NCBI GenBank assembly: GCA_027296665.1
Contig: JAPUIV010000212.1
Location: 1 to 5,992, forward strand
Direction: 5' to 3'
Source: Acidobacteriota bacterium
GTDB lineage: Bacteria; Acidobacteriota; Polarisedimenticolia; JAPUIV01
Length of the DNA stretch: 5,992 bases
In this document: positions 1 through 5,138 of the stretch, one piece after another
How the letters are laid out: each line of letters begins with the position of its first letter
How positions within the stretch are numbered: position 1 is the first letter of the stretch
Program-made: the position numbers and the translations under genes
Notes under the pieces: generated by a model
Seen by the model: the letters and a program-made list of their open reading frames with translations, nothing else
Databases searched by the model: none
What the model was told of the DNA's origin: nothing

Positions 1-1347
1 TTTCTCTGGCCGGGGGGAGTCCTGCAGGCGGAAATGGAAAAACCGGCGGGCGAGCCGTTCACGGTGGAAGAACTCGATCGAAAAGGCTCCTCATGCCCGA
101 CACTTTTTGCCTGGACCGGGGATCGCTACGAGTTCGTCAGCGATCTCCTCGGTGTCGGCGGGATCGGGTTCCTGGAGCGTCCCTGGAAGTACGTGAATCC
201 GGATCCGACCGAGTATCTGAAGCTGGATCCGATCCGGATCCGGCCGCGACAGGGTGATTATCACCTATCGGTGGTCGGACAACTCGAGGAGGTGGTCTAC
301 CTCGACGCGGTTCGCCTGGTGGCGGTGGATCATCCCGACGGTACCGAGATCTATCCCGACGAGAGATTCTCGACCGGTCCGGAAAAGCCGGCCGAAAAGA
401 TCCACCGGGTGCGGGAACGGTTCTTTCCCGCGGCGGCCTGGGAGGAGGATCGACTGGACGTGTGGGAGCGGATCCTGCACAGGGACCGGATCTACCCGGA
501 CGGTTTCGAGCTGCTGTCCTTCGCCGGATATGCCGCGCCCCATTCCTTGACCCTTTCGTTCCTTTCCCTTCCCGCGGCGGAGCGCTGGGTCCTGTACATG
601 TACGGGTGGGTCGATTATGAGTACTCTTCCTCGACCCTGGCGGCCCATCAGGCGGGAATCGAGCTGGCCCCCCCCGCTCTGGAAATCAACGACCCGGCGA
701 CGGGAAACTCCCGGACCTATCGATCCATCGGATTCCCTGCCGGCATGCCGAAGATGATGACCTTCGAGATCCCGGATCCTCTTCCCGCCGGTCCCGTCCA
801 GTTGAAGCTCAGCACCAATATGAGGATCTACTACGACCAGATCTTTCTCGCCCCCGCGCGGGAGGAGATCCCCGTGCGCATCACGCGGGTACCGGCCGGA
901 GGGGCGCGGTTGCGGTTCCTCGGGTCGCCTCGGGAGTTTTCCCCGGATGGGCTCCTGCCCCTGCTGTACGACTATCAGCTGGCCACCGGCGGGTTTCCAT
1001 GGAAACGGATGGCGGGGGCTTTTACCCGGTTCGGGGAGGTGACCGAACTGCTCGATTCGGCCGATGATCGGTTTGTCATCATGGGGCACGGCGAGGAGGT
1101 ACTGCTCACCTTTCCTGCCGGCCGGTTCCCCGCCCTGCCGCCGGGGTGGAAGAGGAGCTTTCTGTTCTTCGCGGACGGATTCTGCAAGGATATGGACCCG
1201 AACACCGCCTTTCCCGACTCGGTGGAGCCATTACCGTTCCACGCGATGTCGGCCTATCCATATCCTTCGGGCGAGAAATTCCCCGACAGTTCGGAACACA
1301 GGCGGTACCGCAAGGAATACAATACCAGGCGGGTCAACGTTCCCTGA
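1..1347 (+). CDS. CRTAC1 / ASPIC-UnbV family protein, C-terminal part (5' end outside window)
   Basis: The reading frame is open from the first base, so the gene begins upstream; 448 residues are visible. The first residues (FLWPGGVLQ) look like the end of an ASPIC/UnbV domain, which in this family follows FG-GAP/VCBS beta-propeller repeats. The rest matches, from my memory of the family, the conserved C-terminal region of large bacterial CRTAC1-like proteins: a segment starting SCPTLFAWTGDRYEFVSD (window residues 32-49), then LDAVRLVAVDHPDGTEIYPDERF, RYPDGF-like and VLYMYGWVDY-like stretches, ADDRFVIMGHGEE, and a final MDPNTAFPDSVEPLPFHAM. Such proteins are usually exported, and their biochemical role is not established. 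The ATG at 34 has only a weak upstream AGGCGG and sits inside the conserved region, so I treat it as internal. The stop lies 29 bases from the stop of the convergent methyltransferase gene, with no visible terminator between. The family assignment is fairly sure; the function is unknown. Confidence 0.85.
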   Translation, partial: FLWPGGVLQAEMEKPAGEPFTVEELDRKGSSCPTLFAWTGDRYEFVSDLLGVGGIGFLERPWKYVNPDPTEYLKLDPIRIRPRQGDYHLSVVGQLEEVVYLDAVRLVAVDHPDGTEIYPDERFSTGPEKPAEKIHRVRERFFPAAAWEEDRLDVWERILHRDRIYPDGFELLSFAGYAAPHSLTLSFLSLPAAERWVLYMYGWVDYEYSSSTLAAHQAGIELAPPALEINDPATGNSRTYRSIGFPAGMPKMMTFEIPDPLPAGPVQLKLSTNMRIYYDQIFLAPAREEIPVRITRVPAGGARLRFLGSPREFSPDGLLPLLYDYQLATGGFPWKRMAGAFTRFGEVTELLDSADDRFVIMGHGEEVLLTFPAGRFPALPPGWKRSFLFFADGFCKDMDPNTAFPDSVEPLPFHAMSAYPYPSGEKFPDSSEHRRYRKEYNTRRVNVP

Positions 1348-1376
1348 AGGTGGAGCACAGGGGAGAGGGCCGAAAC

Positions 1377-2264
1377 TCAGCAGCAGGAAGCGCCCCGGTT
1401 TTCCGAACGGGGTTTAGCCTTCCCCTTTCGGGCCGTCACCGTGATCGAGTGGAACTCGATCCCCTCGACGACCGCGAAAGGCTTTTCCCCCCGGGCGACG
1501 ATCTCCATCCCGTGCAGACCGGCATCCTCGAAGGCCCGCAGAAAATCCTTCTCCTGGAAGGCGCCGGAGATACAACCGGACCAGAGCTTTGGATCCTCTT
1601 GCAGGGAGGCGGGGATCGGTTGATCCGAGACAATGTCGGATATCGCCGCCAGGCCGCCGTTCCGCAAGACCCGGAAGATCTCCTGGAAGAGCCGTATCCG
1701 GTCCTCCTTCCGCACCAGGTTCAGGACGCAATTCGAGACGATGCAGTCGATGGAGCCATCGGCGACCAGGGGATGGTCGGCGGCCAGCCGCGATCGGATC
1801 TCCTCGAGTCTGGCCGGATCGTCCAGGGACCGGTTCGGGCGCTCGCGCAGGCGCTCCTCGAGCAGTTCGAGGTCGACCCGCAGGTCCTGGATACGGGCCT
1901 TCCGGAATTCGACATTGTCATACCCGACCCGTTCCGCGAAGCTGGGACGGTGCTTCCTGGCCAGTTGCAGCATCTCGTCGTTCATGTCGATCCCGATCAC
2001 CCGGCCGTTTCTGCCGGCCAGTTGCGCGGCCAGGTAACAGGCCTTCCCGGCGCCGCTCCCCAGGTCGAGGACGGTGTCCCCGGGCCTGACAAAGGGGGTG
2101 GGATTCCCGCAACCGTAGTCCCGTTCCAGGATCTCCTTCGGGATCGCTTTAAGAAGTCCGGGATCGTAGTCGACAGGGCAGCAGAGAGTCTCTTCCACTG
2201 CCCGGGCGCCGGCGGAATACCGCTCGCTGACCGCTTTTTCCACATCCATCGGTTTGATTCCCAT
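1377..2264 (-). CDS. arsM: ArsM-like arsenite S-adenosylmethionine methyltransferase
   Basis: The 295-residue product is predicted to be a cytoplasmic SAM-dependent methyltransferase that would methylate trivalent arsenic. The SAM-binding motif I is VLDLGSGAGK (residues 65-74) and the acidic motif II is GIDMNDEML (91-99). Cysteines fall where ArsM proteins keep them: CC at 28-29, C52 in RDYGCGNPTP, C179 in SNCVLNL, C231 in WSGCISGAF, and a terminal CC at 294-295. The C179-C231 spacing is close to that of known ArsM. The stretch between motif II and SNCVLNL is longer than usual, with a charged segment at about 126-165. The frame stays open 327 bases further upstream, but the ATG at 2264 was chosen because GGAGGAG sits 5 bases before it and the upstream translation looks non-coding. 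No arsR gene is visible beside it. A related methyltransferase with another thiol-reactive or small-molecule substrate is possible, because this subfamily is larger than the tested arsenic enzymes. Confidence 0.85.
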   Translation of the reverse strand: MGIKPMDVEKAVSERYSAGARAVEETLCCPVDYDPGLLKAIPKEILERDYGCGNPTPFVRPGDTVLDLGSGAGKACYLAAQLAGRNGRVIGIDMNDEMLQLARKHRPSFAERVGYDNVEFRKARIQDLRVDLELLEERLRERPNRSLDDPARLEEIRSRLAADHPLVADGSIDCIVSNCVLNLVRKEDRIRLFQEIFRVLRNGGLAAISDIVSDQPIPASLQEDPKLWSGCISGAFQEKDFLRAFEDAGLHGMEIVARGEKPFAVVEGIEFHSITVTARKGKAKPRSENRGASCC

Positions 2265-2269
2265 AATGA

Positions 2270-2276
2270 CTCCTCC
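2270..2276 (-). promoter_or_regulatory. Shine-Dalgarno fixing the arsM-like start
   Basis: On the minus strand GGAGGAG is followed by TCATT and then ATG, a 5-base spacing. This near-perfect match decides the start at 2264 over the longer open frame reaching 2591. Confidence 0.8.
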
Positions 2277-2634
2277 AGCCAATCGGCCCCGATCCTCATC
2301 AAGACAACAATCGCGGCCGGTTTCTCTTCCCGCCGAGCCGATGAATCTGATGGAGTATAACCCGAAAGGGGGCCGGGGAGCCCAGAAAGGAATGGCCGGA
2401 ACCCTGCGGGCCCCGATACTCTTCGCCGTCCCGGGGGAACGAGGAGGCTGAAGCGGAAAGAGGCTTCGCAAGGCACCGGCCATAAAACCAAGAAAAAACC
2501 TAGCGAACCGCCTGCAATTATCTTTGAGGAATACATAATTGTAAACAATTTGAAAGGCGATCCGGGTTTTTTTGCGGGTTTTATGCAACACTCCCGGAAC
2601 CCGCGTTATCTCTACACGTTCAGACTCCCTCCCG
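2277..2634. other. Gene-free stretch upstream of the arsM-like gene
   Basis: No convincing gene is seen on either strand. The open frames here translate to proline/arginine-rich sequence typical of non-coding GC-rich DNA. On the minus strand a TATACT (2359-2354) could be a -10 box for the arsM-like gene, but no matching -35 box is found 16-18 bases upstream. The part from about 2480 to 2580 is clearly more AT-rich than its surroundings and holds an inverted repeat at 2537-2550, so regulatory sequence may lie there. Confidence 0.5.
2537..2550. repeat. Short inverted repeat (possible operator)
   Basis: The sequence is AATTGT-AA-ACAATT, with 6-base arms that are perfect reverse complements. It lies in the AT-rich island of the gene-free stretch, about 270 bases upstream of the arsM-like start. 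It resembles a small dimeric regulator site, but no regulator gene or well-formed promoter is adjacent. It could be chance in AT-rich DNA. Confidence 0.3.
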
Positions 2635-2665
2635 AAAAAAAAGAGCGTCCCCGCCGGGGACGCTC
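2635..2665 (-). terminator. Intrinsic terminator of the cupredoxin gene
   Basis: A perfect 10-bp stem (2643-2652 with 2656-2665; arms GAGCGTCCCC and GGGGACGCTC) with a 3-base loop is followed on the minus strand by eight T (2642-2635). It lies 33 bases after the cupredoxin stop and separates that gene from the arsM-like gene. Confidence 0.92.
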
Positions 2666-2697
2666 CTCGAAAAACTAGAAATGGGTGGGATGGGCGG

Positions 2698-3099
2698 TTA
2701 TTTAACCACCAGGGTCCCGTTCTTCGACCAGTGCTTGAAGGACCAGAACTTGGTGCATCGGAAATCGAATACCCCTCTTTCCGTTGCCACCAGTTCCACG
2801 GTCACCGATTCGTTCTTCCGGAAATGTTCCTTGATGCCGAACTCCTTCATCTTGATCGCGTAATGTCCATCCTTGCTCACAAAGGTGATGTTCACCCGGT
2901 CCCCGCGGCGGACCTTGAGGGTTTCAGGGTGGATCTTTCCGTCGAACGCCGTCACCTGGAACTTCTTGACGTGACCCGCCCTCGACCGTTTGGCCGGTTC
3001 CACCCTCTCCTTGCCTTTACCCGCGAATGCGGGTGACGACAGGGCAATGGCAATCGCGACAACGCCAAGGAGAACCCGAGAAAACTTTCTTCCCAACAT
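2698..3099 (-). CDS. Small exported cupredoxin-like copper protein
   Basis: The 133-residue product has a Sec signal peptide: basic MLGRKFSR, a hydrophobic core at about 9-20, and a likely cleavage after SSPAFA (residue 26). A Lys/Arg-rich linker (27-46) is followed by one cupredoxin fold similar to the CuA domain of cytochrome oxidase subunit II. Family landmarks are the HPETLKVRRGDRV region (57-69), KDGHYAIKMKEFGI (77-90; H79 matches the first His ligand), and the ligand loop FRCTKFWSFKHWSKNGTLVV (113-132). C115 and H123 are present. Where CuA sites have C-x3-C-x3-H-x2-M, this protein has C115, W119, H123 and K126, so the second Cys and the Met are missing. A mononuclear copper site, or no copper, is therefore more likely than CuA. 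The start at 3099 is favoured over 3153 because GGGAGG lies 9 bases before it and the signal peptide begins there. The gene has its own promoter and terminator. A periplasmic electron-transfer or copper-binding role is inferred. Confidence 0.85.
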   Translation of the reverse strand: MLGRKFSRVLLGVVAIAIALSSPAFAGKGKERVEPAKRSRAGHVKKFQVTAFDGKIHPETLKVRRGDRVNITFVSKDGHYAIKMKEFGIKEHFRKNESVTVELVATERGVFDFRCTKFWSFKHWSKNGTLVVK

Positions 3100-3108
3100 G
3101 CTGGTTTT

Positions 3109-3114
3109 CCTCCC
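3109..3114 (-). promoter_or_regulatory. Shine-Dalgarno of the cupredoxin gene
   Basis: GGGAGG on the minus strand, 9 bases before the ATG at 3099. It picks this start over the in-frame ATG at 3153. Confidence 0.7.
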
Positions 3115-3183
3115 TAAAAATGGAAAATTCAGGCCCCCCTCCCTCGCGAGCATCGGTCCTGGAGGATGTGCCTTACTATTGGG

Positions 3184-3211
3184 AATATAGACGGGCCGGA
3201 ACCAAGGTCAA
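3184..3211 (-). promoter_or_regulatory. Sigma70-type promoter of the cupredoxin gene
   Basis: On the minus strand TTGACC (3211-3206), a 16-base spacer and TATATT (3189-3184) each match the consensus at five of six positions. The predicted start near 3177 gives a leader of about 75 bases. It is divergent from the plus-strand promoter at 3233. Confidence 0.65.
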
Positions 3212-3232
3212 GTTCGTGCTCGGCCTGACCGC

Positions 3233-3261
3233 TTGACAGGGTAGGAACCCCGCCCTACCTT
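3233..3261 (+). promoter_or_regulatory. Candidate promoter of the DUF5679 gene
   Basis: A perfect TTGACA (3233-3238) is followed after 17 bases by TACCTT (3256-3261), a -10 box with only three consensus positions. An alternative pairing just downstream is TTGTCG (3261-3266), 16 bases, TATCAG (3283-3288). Which is used cannot be decided by eye. A weak -10 box together with a dyad in the spacer would suit a regulated promoter. Confidence 0.45.
3240..3259. repeat. Inverted repeat overlapping the DUF5679 promoter
   Basis: GGTAGG (3240-3245) and CCTACC (3254-3259) are perfect reverse complements separated by 8 bases. They fill the spacer and overlap the candidate -10 box, where a repressor, or a MerR-type regulator acting between -35 and -10, would bind. 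As RNA it could also form a short hairpin. The operator role is inference. Confidence 0.35.
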
Positions 3262-3342
3262 TGTCGAAGCGAAGGTTTTCAGTATCAGGCAGGTTTTCCA
3301 GGGAATTGTGGAACCATTCCTCGGTGAGGAGGTGAAATCGAA

Positions 3343-3486
3343 ATGCAGGGATATTGTGTGAAGTGCCGGACCAAGAGAAATATGGCGGATACCGAGAAAG
3401 TCACCATGAAGAACGGCCGTGCGGCAATGAAGGGAAAATGCGAGACGTGCGGGACGGGTATGTACAAGATTCTCGGAAACAAGTGA
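3343..3486 (+). CDS. DUF5679 family zinc-ribbon protein (47 aa)
   Basis: This short gene encodes 47 residues starting MQGYCVKCRTKRNM. Two CxxC pairs, C5/C8 and C33/C36 (CETCG), are 24 residues apart and form a treble-clef or zinc-ribbon site that should bind one zinc. The QGYCVKCR start, the central NGR (24-26) and the final CGTGMYKI agree with my memory of DUF5679 proteins, which are about this length, so the gene is complete. Basic residues throughout (13 Lys or Arg) fit a nucleic-acid or ribosome contact, but the family's function is unknown. The start is very secure: AGGAGGTGA (3327-3335), a perfect anti-16S match, ends 7 bases before the ATG. A strong terminator follows 36 bases after the stop, so it is a monocistronic, probably well translated gene. 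Confidence 0.9.
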   Translation: MQGYCVKCRTKRNMADTEKVTMKNGRAAMKGKCETCGTGMYKILGNK

Positions 3487-3521
3487 ACGGGCCAATCCGT
3501 CTTATCTGAAAGACGCCATCC

Positions 3522-3570
3522 CGGCCGGGATTCCATCGAGGGCGATCTCGGGATCCCGGCCGTTTTTTTT
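3522..3570 (+). terminator. Intrinsic terminator of the DUF5679 gene
   Basis: A 10-bp perfect GC-rich stem (3522-3531 with 3553-3562; CGGCCGGGAT and its complement) is extended inside by CGAG/CTCG pairs. It is followed by eight T (3563-3570). Confidence 0.9.
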
Positions 3571-3580
3571 CAGGGATAGT

Positions 3581-3616
3581 AAAAAAAAAGGGGGTGTTGG
3601 ACACCCCCTTTTTTTT
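3581..3616. terminator. Symmetric bidirectional terminator
   Basis: Nine A (3581-3589) precede the stem GGGGGTGT (3590-3597), loop TGG and ACACCCCC (3601-3608), followed by eight T (3609-3616). It works on paper in both directions: as the terminator of the minus-strand 27-residue gene ending at 3636, and as a backup for the plus-strand DUF5679 gene. A further small hairpin, TCTCAC-GAT-GTGAGA (3616-3630), lies between it and the minus-strand stop codon. Confidence 0.9.
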
Positions 3617-3635
3617 CTCACGATGTGAGAGTTTG

Positions 3636-3719
3636 TTATCTGCGTTTCCGGCGCGTCACTTTCTTCTTGGTGCCGGTGCCTTTCTTGGCTCTGGTGGTTT
3701 TCCTGCGAACTTTTGGCAT
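3636..3719 (-). CDS. 27-residue extremely basic protein, own transcription unit
   Basis: The product begins MPKVRRKTTRAKKG and ends KKKVTRRKRR. Fifteen of its 27 residues are Lys or Arg, five are Thr, and none is acidic, aromatic or Cys. Its size and charge recall the smallest ribosomal proteins (such as bTHX) and DNA-compacting tails, but I do not recognise the sequence. The gene call rests mainly on context. A purine-rich AAGGGGG (3735-3729) lies 9 bases before the ATG. A promoter with a perfect TTGACA lies about 65 bases upstream of the ATG. An intrinsic terminator begins about 20 bases after the TAA. The gene is convergent with the DUF5679 gene and shares the bidirectional terminator with it. 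An RNA- or DNA-binding role, perhaps with the ribosome, is inference. The alternative is that the transcript is a small RNA and the frame is incidental. Confidence 0.7.
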   Translation of the reverse strand: MPKVRRKTTRAKKGTGTKKKVTRRKRR

Positions 3720-3785
3720 TGATTCTCGCCCCCTTTCCCGTTTTCAGGTTTTGTTGAGAAATGAAAACATATTCAATATAAATGA

Positions 3786-3813
3786 AATGTATGGTCCTGC
3801 GGCGCTTTGTCAA
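3786..3813 (-). promoter_or_regulatory. Sigma70-type promoter of the 27-residue gene
   Basis: On the minus strand a perfect TTGACA (3813-3808), a 16-base spacer and TACATT (3791-3786, four of six including T1, A2 and T6) are followed by an AT-rich initial region. The predicted start near 3779 gives a leader of about 60 bases. Confidence 0.65.
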
Positions 3814-4018
3814 GAAATCGGGAAAAAATGTGGCGGGAATTTCCGAACCGAAATCGGCAATGAGGTTATCGGTTCATCGTCCATACGAATTCGATGATGT
3901 CGATCCGGTTTCATTCGATGTTTCGCCAAGGATTTGACGGAAGATCAAGGATCCCTGACGAGAAAGAATTGATGACAACCCTGGTCTCCTGAAATCCCCG
4001 TCCAGAAGGGGGTTGGGC
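3814..4018. other. Intergenic stretch with small repeats, no gene
   Basis: Together with the flanking promoters this makes about 370 bases without a gene (3720-4089). It holds ATTCGATG twice (3889-3896 and 3913-3920, a 24-base period). A dyad CATCG/CGATG (3875-3879 with 3892-3896) surrounds the palindrome CGAATTCG (3886-3893). A weak stem (3993-3999 with 4008-4014, one G-U pair) lies just before the -35 box at 4019. The stem has no T run, so it is not a terminator. I see no coding potential with a ribosome binding site. Confidence 0.4.
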
Positions 4019-4048
4019 TTGACTCGGAGGCACGGAATCCCATATTTA
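4019..4048 (+). promoter_or_regulatory. Candidate promoter of the TPR gene
   Basis: TTGACT (4019-4024) is followed by either CATATT (4041-4046, spacer 16) or TATTTA (4043-4048, spacer 18). The leader would be about 35-40 bases. AGGAGG (4076-4081), 8 bases before the ATG at 4090, supports the start of the TPR gene. Confidence 0.5.
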
Positions 4049-4089
4049 GCAATAAGAGATCTTCCCAATTCAAGCAGGAGGCCCTAGGC

Positions 4090-4569
4090 ATGGGAGCCGA
4101 TTCCATCGAGGTGGCTTTTGAATATGGCCGCCGCCAGGTCGAGGCGGGAAACTACCGCGAAGCACTGCCATTTTTCAAGGAAATGGTGGAGAAGGGAAAG
4201 AAGGAGGGGAATGGAAATTTCTCTCAGCCGGCCCACAAATCCTACTATGCCCTTTGCATGACCATGGTGTACGGGCCCACCCGGGAGGCGATCCAGTTGT
4301 CGGAGCGCGCGGTCAGCAAGGAGTTTTACAATCCCGATCTGTTCTGCAACCTCGGGCTCGTTTACATGCGCTGCGGCAAGCGCGGCCCCGCTTTCCGGGC
4401 CTTCAGGCGGGGACTGGCGTTGAAATCAAACCACCTCCGGATCGCCAAGGCCCTCAAAAAGTACGAAGACCGGGAAAAAAGATTCCTCAAATTCCTGCCG
4501 CGCCAACATTTTCTGAACCGGTGGATCGGCCAGATCCGGTTCCGGTTGGCGGGCGGCTCCGATTCCTGA
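4090..4569 (+). CDS. Small TPR-repeat protein
   Basis: The 159-residue product has no signal peptide or membrane segment and is probably cytoplasmic. Three tetratricopeptide-like units can be seen: about 7-38 (AFEYGRRQVEAGNYREALPF, with the usual G-x-Y-x-x-A-L pattern), about 50-80 (YYALCMTMVYGPTREAIQL, less regular), and about 82-115 (PDLFCNLGLVYMRCGKRGPA and AFRAFRRGLALKSNH). The C-terminal tail (about 120-152) is strongly basic and ends with FLPRQHFLNRWIGQIRFRL, a hydrophobic-aromatic patch that may contact a partner or a membrane surface. TPR proteins act as protein-interaction scaffolds, and no partner can be named from the sequence. AGGAGG lies 8 bases upstream of the ATG. There is no terminator before the next gene, whose promoter begins 8 bases after this stop. 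Confidence 0.85.
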   Translation: MGADSIEVAFEYGRRQVEAGNYREALPFFKEMVEKGKKEGNGNFSQPAHKSYYALCMTMVYGPTREAIQLSERAVSKEFYNPDLFCNLGLVYMRCGKRGPAFRAFRRGLALKSNHLRIAKALKKYEDREKRFLKFLPRQHFLNRWIGQIRFRLAGGSDS

Positions 4570-4576
4570 ATCCGAA

Positions 4577-4605
4577 TTGACAATTCTCCTCCCCGTCCCT
4601 ACAAT
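4577..4605 (+). promoter_or_regulatory. Near-consensus sigma70 promoter of the beta-barrel gene
   Basis: A perfect TTGACA (4577-4582), a 17-base spacer and TACAAT (4600-4605, five of six) make this the best promoter in the window. The predicted start is near 4612, giving a leader of about 20 bases that is essentially the ribosome binding site GGGAGGAGGG (4617-4626). Confidence 0.8.
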
Positions 4606-4631
4606 CATGCCCGCATGGGAGGAGGGTTTAA

Positions 4632-5111
4632 ATGAAACATGTCTTCGCATTTCTCCTGACACTTCTTCTCGGTTCGTTTTCCTGGGCCGCTGCCCAGGAT
4701 TTTCAGTATCAGGGTTTCGGTTTTCGCGTCGGGATCTCCGAGGGTCCCGACCAGGGATATGGCGGGATCCACTGGGATTTCGGCACCCCCAACTCCAGCC
4801 TCCGGATCCGGCCGAACATCGAGATAGGATTCGGCGACGATACCACCCTGCTGGCCTTTAACGGGGAAGTCGACTGGTACTTCCGGAAACAGGGAGACTG
4901 GTTCCCGTACGCCGGGGGGGCGGTGGCCCTCAACTTCATCGAACGGGACGATCTTCCTCCCCAGGCCGATGACACCAATACGGAGGTCGGTTTCTATGCC
5001 GTTGGCGGGATAGAAACCCTTCTCATGAACAACCGGAAATTCCTGGTTGAGGTGAAGATCGGCTTCGATGATTCCCCCGACTTCAAGCTCGGTGTCGGGT
5101 GGACATTCTAA
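4632..5111 (+). CDS. Small outer-membrane beta-barrel protein
   Basis: The 159-residue precursor has a Sec signal peptide: MKH, a hydrophobic core FAFLLTLLLGSF, and a likely cleavage after SWAAA (residue 21), giving a mature protein of about 138 residues. The mature part alternates polar and hydrophobic residues in short strands, for example GFGFRVGIS, RIRPNIEIGFG, FNGEVDWYFR, PYAGGAVALNF, GFYAVGGIETLL, KFLVEVKIGF and FKLGVGWTF. It ends in Phe, the usual terminal residue recognised by the BAM assembly machinery. Size and pattern fit an 8-stranded OmpX/OmpA-like barrel. No peptidoglycan-binding domain is present. GGGAGGAGGG lies 5 bases before the ATG. The strong promoter and short leader suggest high expression. 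The ligand or structural role is unknown; the PBP1b gene follows after 27 bases and is probably co-transcribed. Confidence 0.82.
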   Translation: MKHVFAFLLTLLLGSFSWAAAQDFQYQGFGFRVGISEGPDQGYGGIHWDFGTPNSSLRIRPNIEIGFGDDTTLLAFNGEVDWYFRKQGDWFPYAGGAVALNFIERDDLPPQADDTNTEVGFYAVGGIETLLMNNRKFLVEVKIGFDDSPDFKLGVGWTF

Positions 5112-5138
5112 ATACGGCGCTCCCAGGGAGATCCCCGA

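Noticed and set aside
34..36. ATG at 34 as the true start of the CRTAC1-like gene
   Set aside because: The frame is open to base 1 and the preceding residues (LWPGGVLQ) belong to the conserved ASPIC/UnbV domain.
198..247. Dense GGATCC/GATCCGG motifs
   Set aside because: They coincide with Asp-Pro-Ile-Arg codons, and similar strings recur wherever Ile-Arg is encoded in this GC-rich genome, so codon bias explains them.
265..1089. Minus-strand open frame opposite the CRTAC1-like gene
   Set aside because: The opposite strand carries conserved family motifs throughout; this frame shows none.
1146..2360. Long plus-strand open frame opposite the arsM-like gene
   Set aside because: It is antisense to a gene with clear ArsM motifs and has no domain of its own.
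2265..2591. N-terminal extension of the arsM-like frame to 2591
   Set aside because: The added 109 residues look like translated non-coding GC-rich DNA, and the perfect Shine-Dalgarno sits at the downstream ATG.
3100..3153. Longer start for the cupredoxin at 3153
   Set aside because: It would bury the signal peptide behind 18 residues; the ATG at 3099 has a GGGAGG and an immediate signal peptide.
3993..4014. Possible terminator AATCCCC...GGGGGTT
   Set aside because: The stem is only 7 bp with a G-U pair and no T run follows on either strand.
3874..4068. Minus-strand 64-residue frame in the gap before the TPR gene
   Set aside because: It starts with TTG without a ribosome binding site, overlaps the promoter of the TPR gene and resembles no protein I know.
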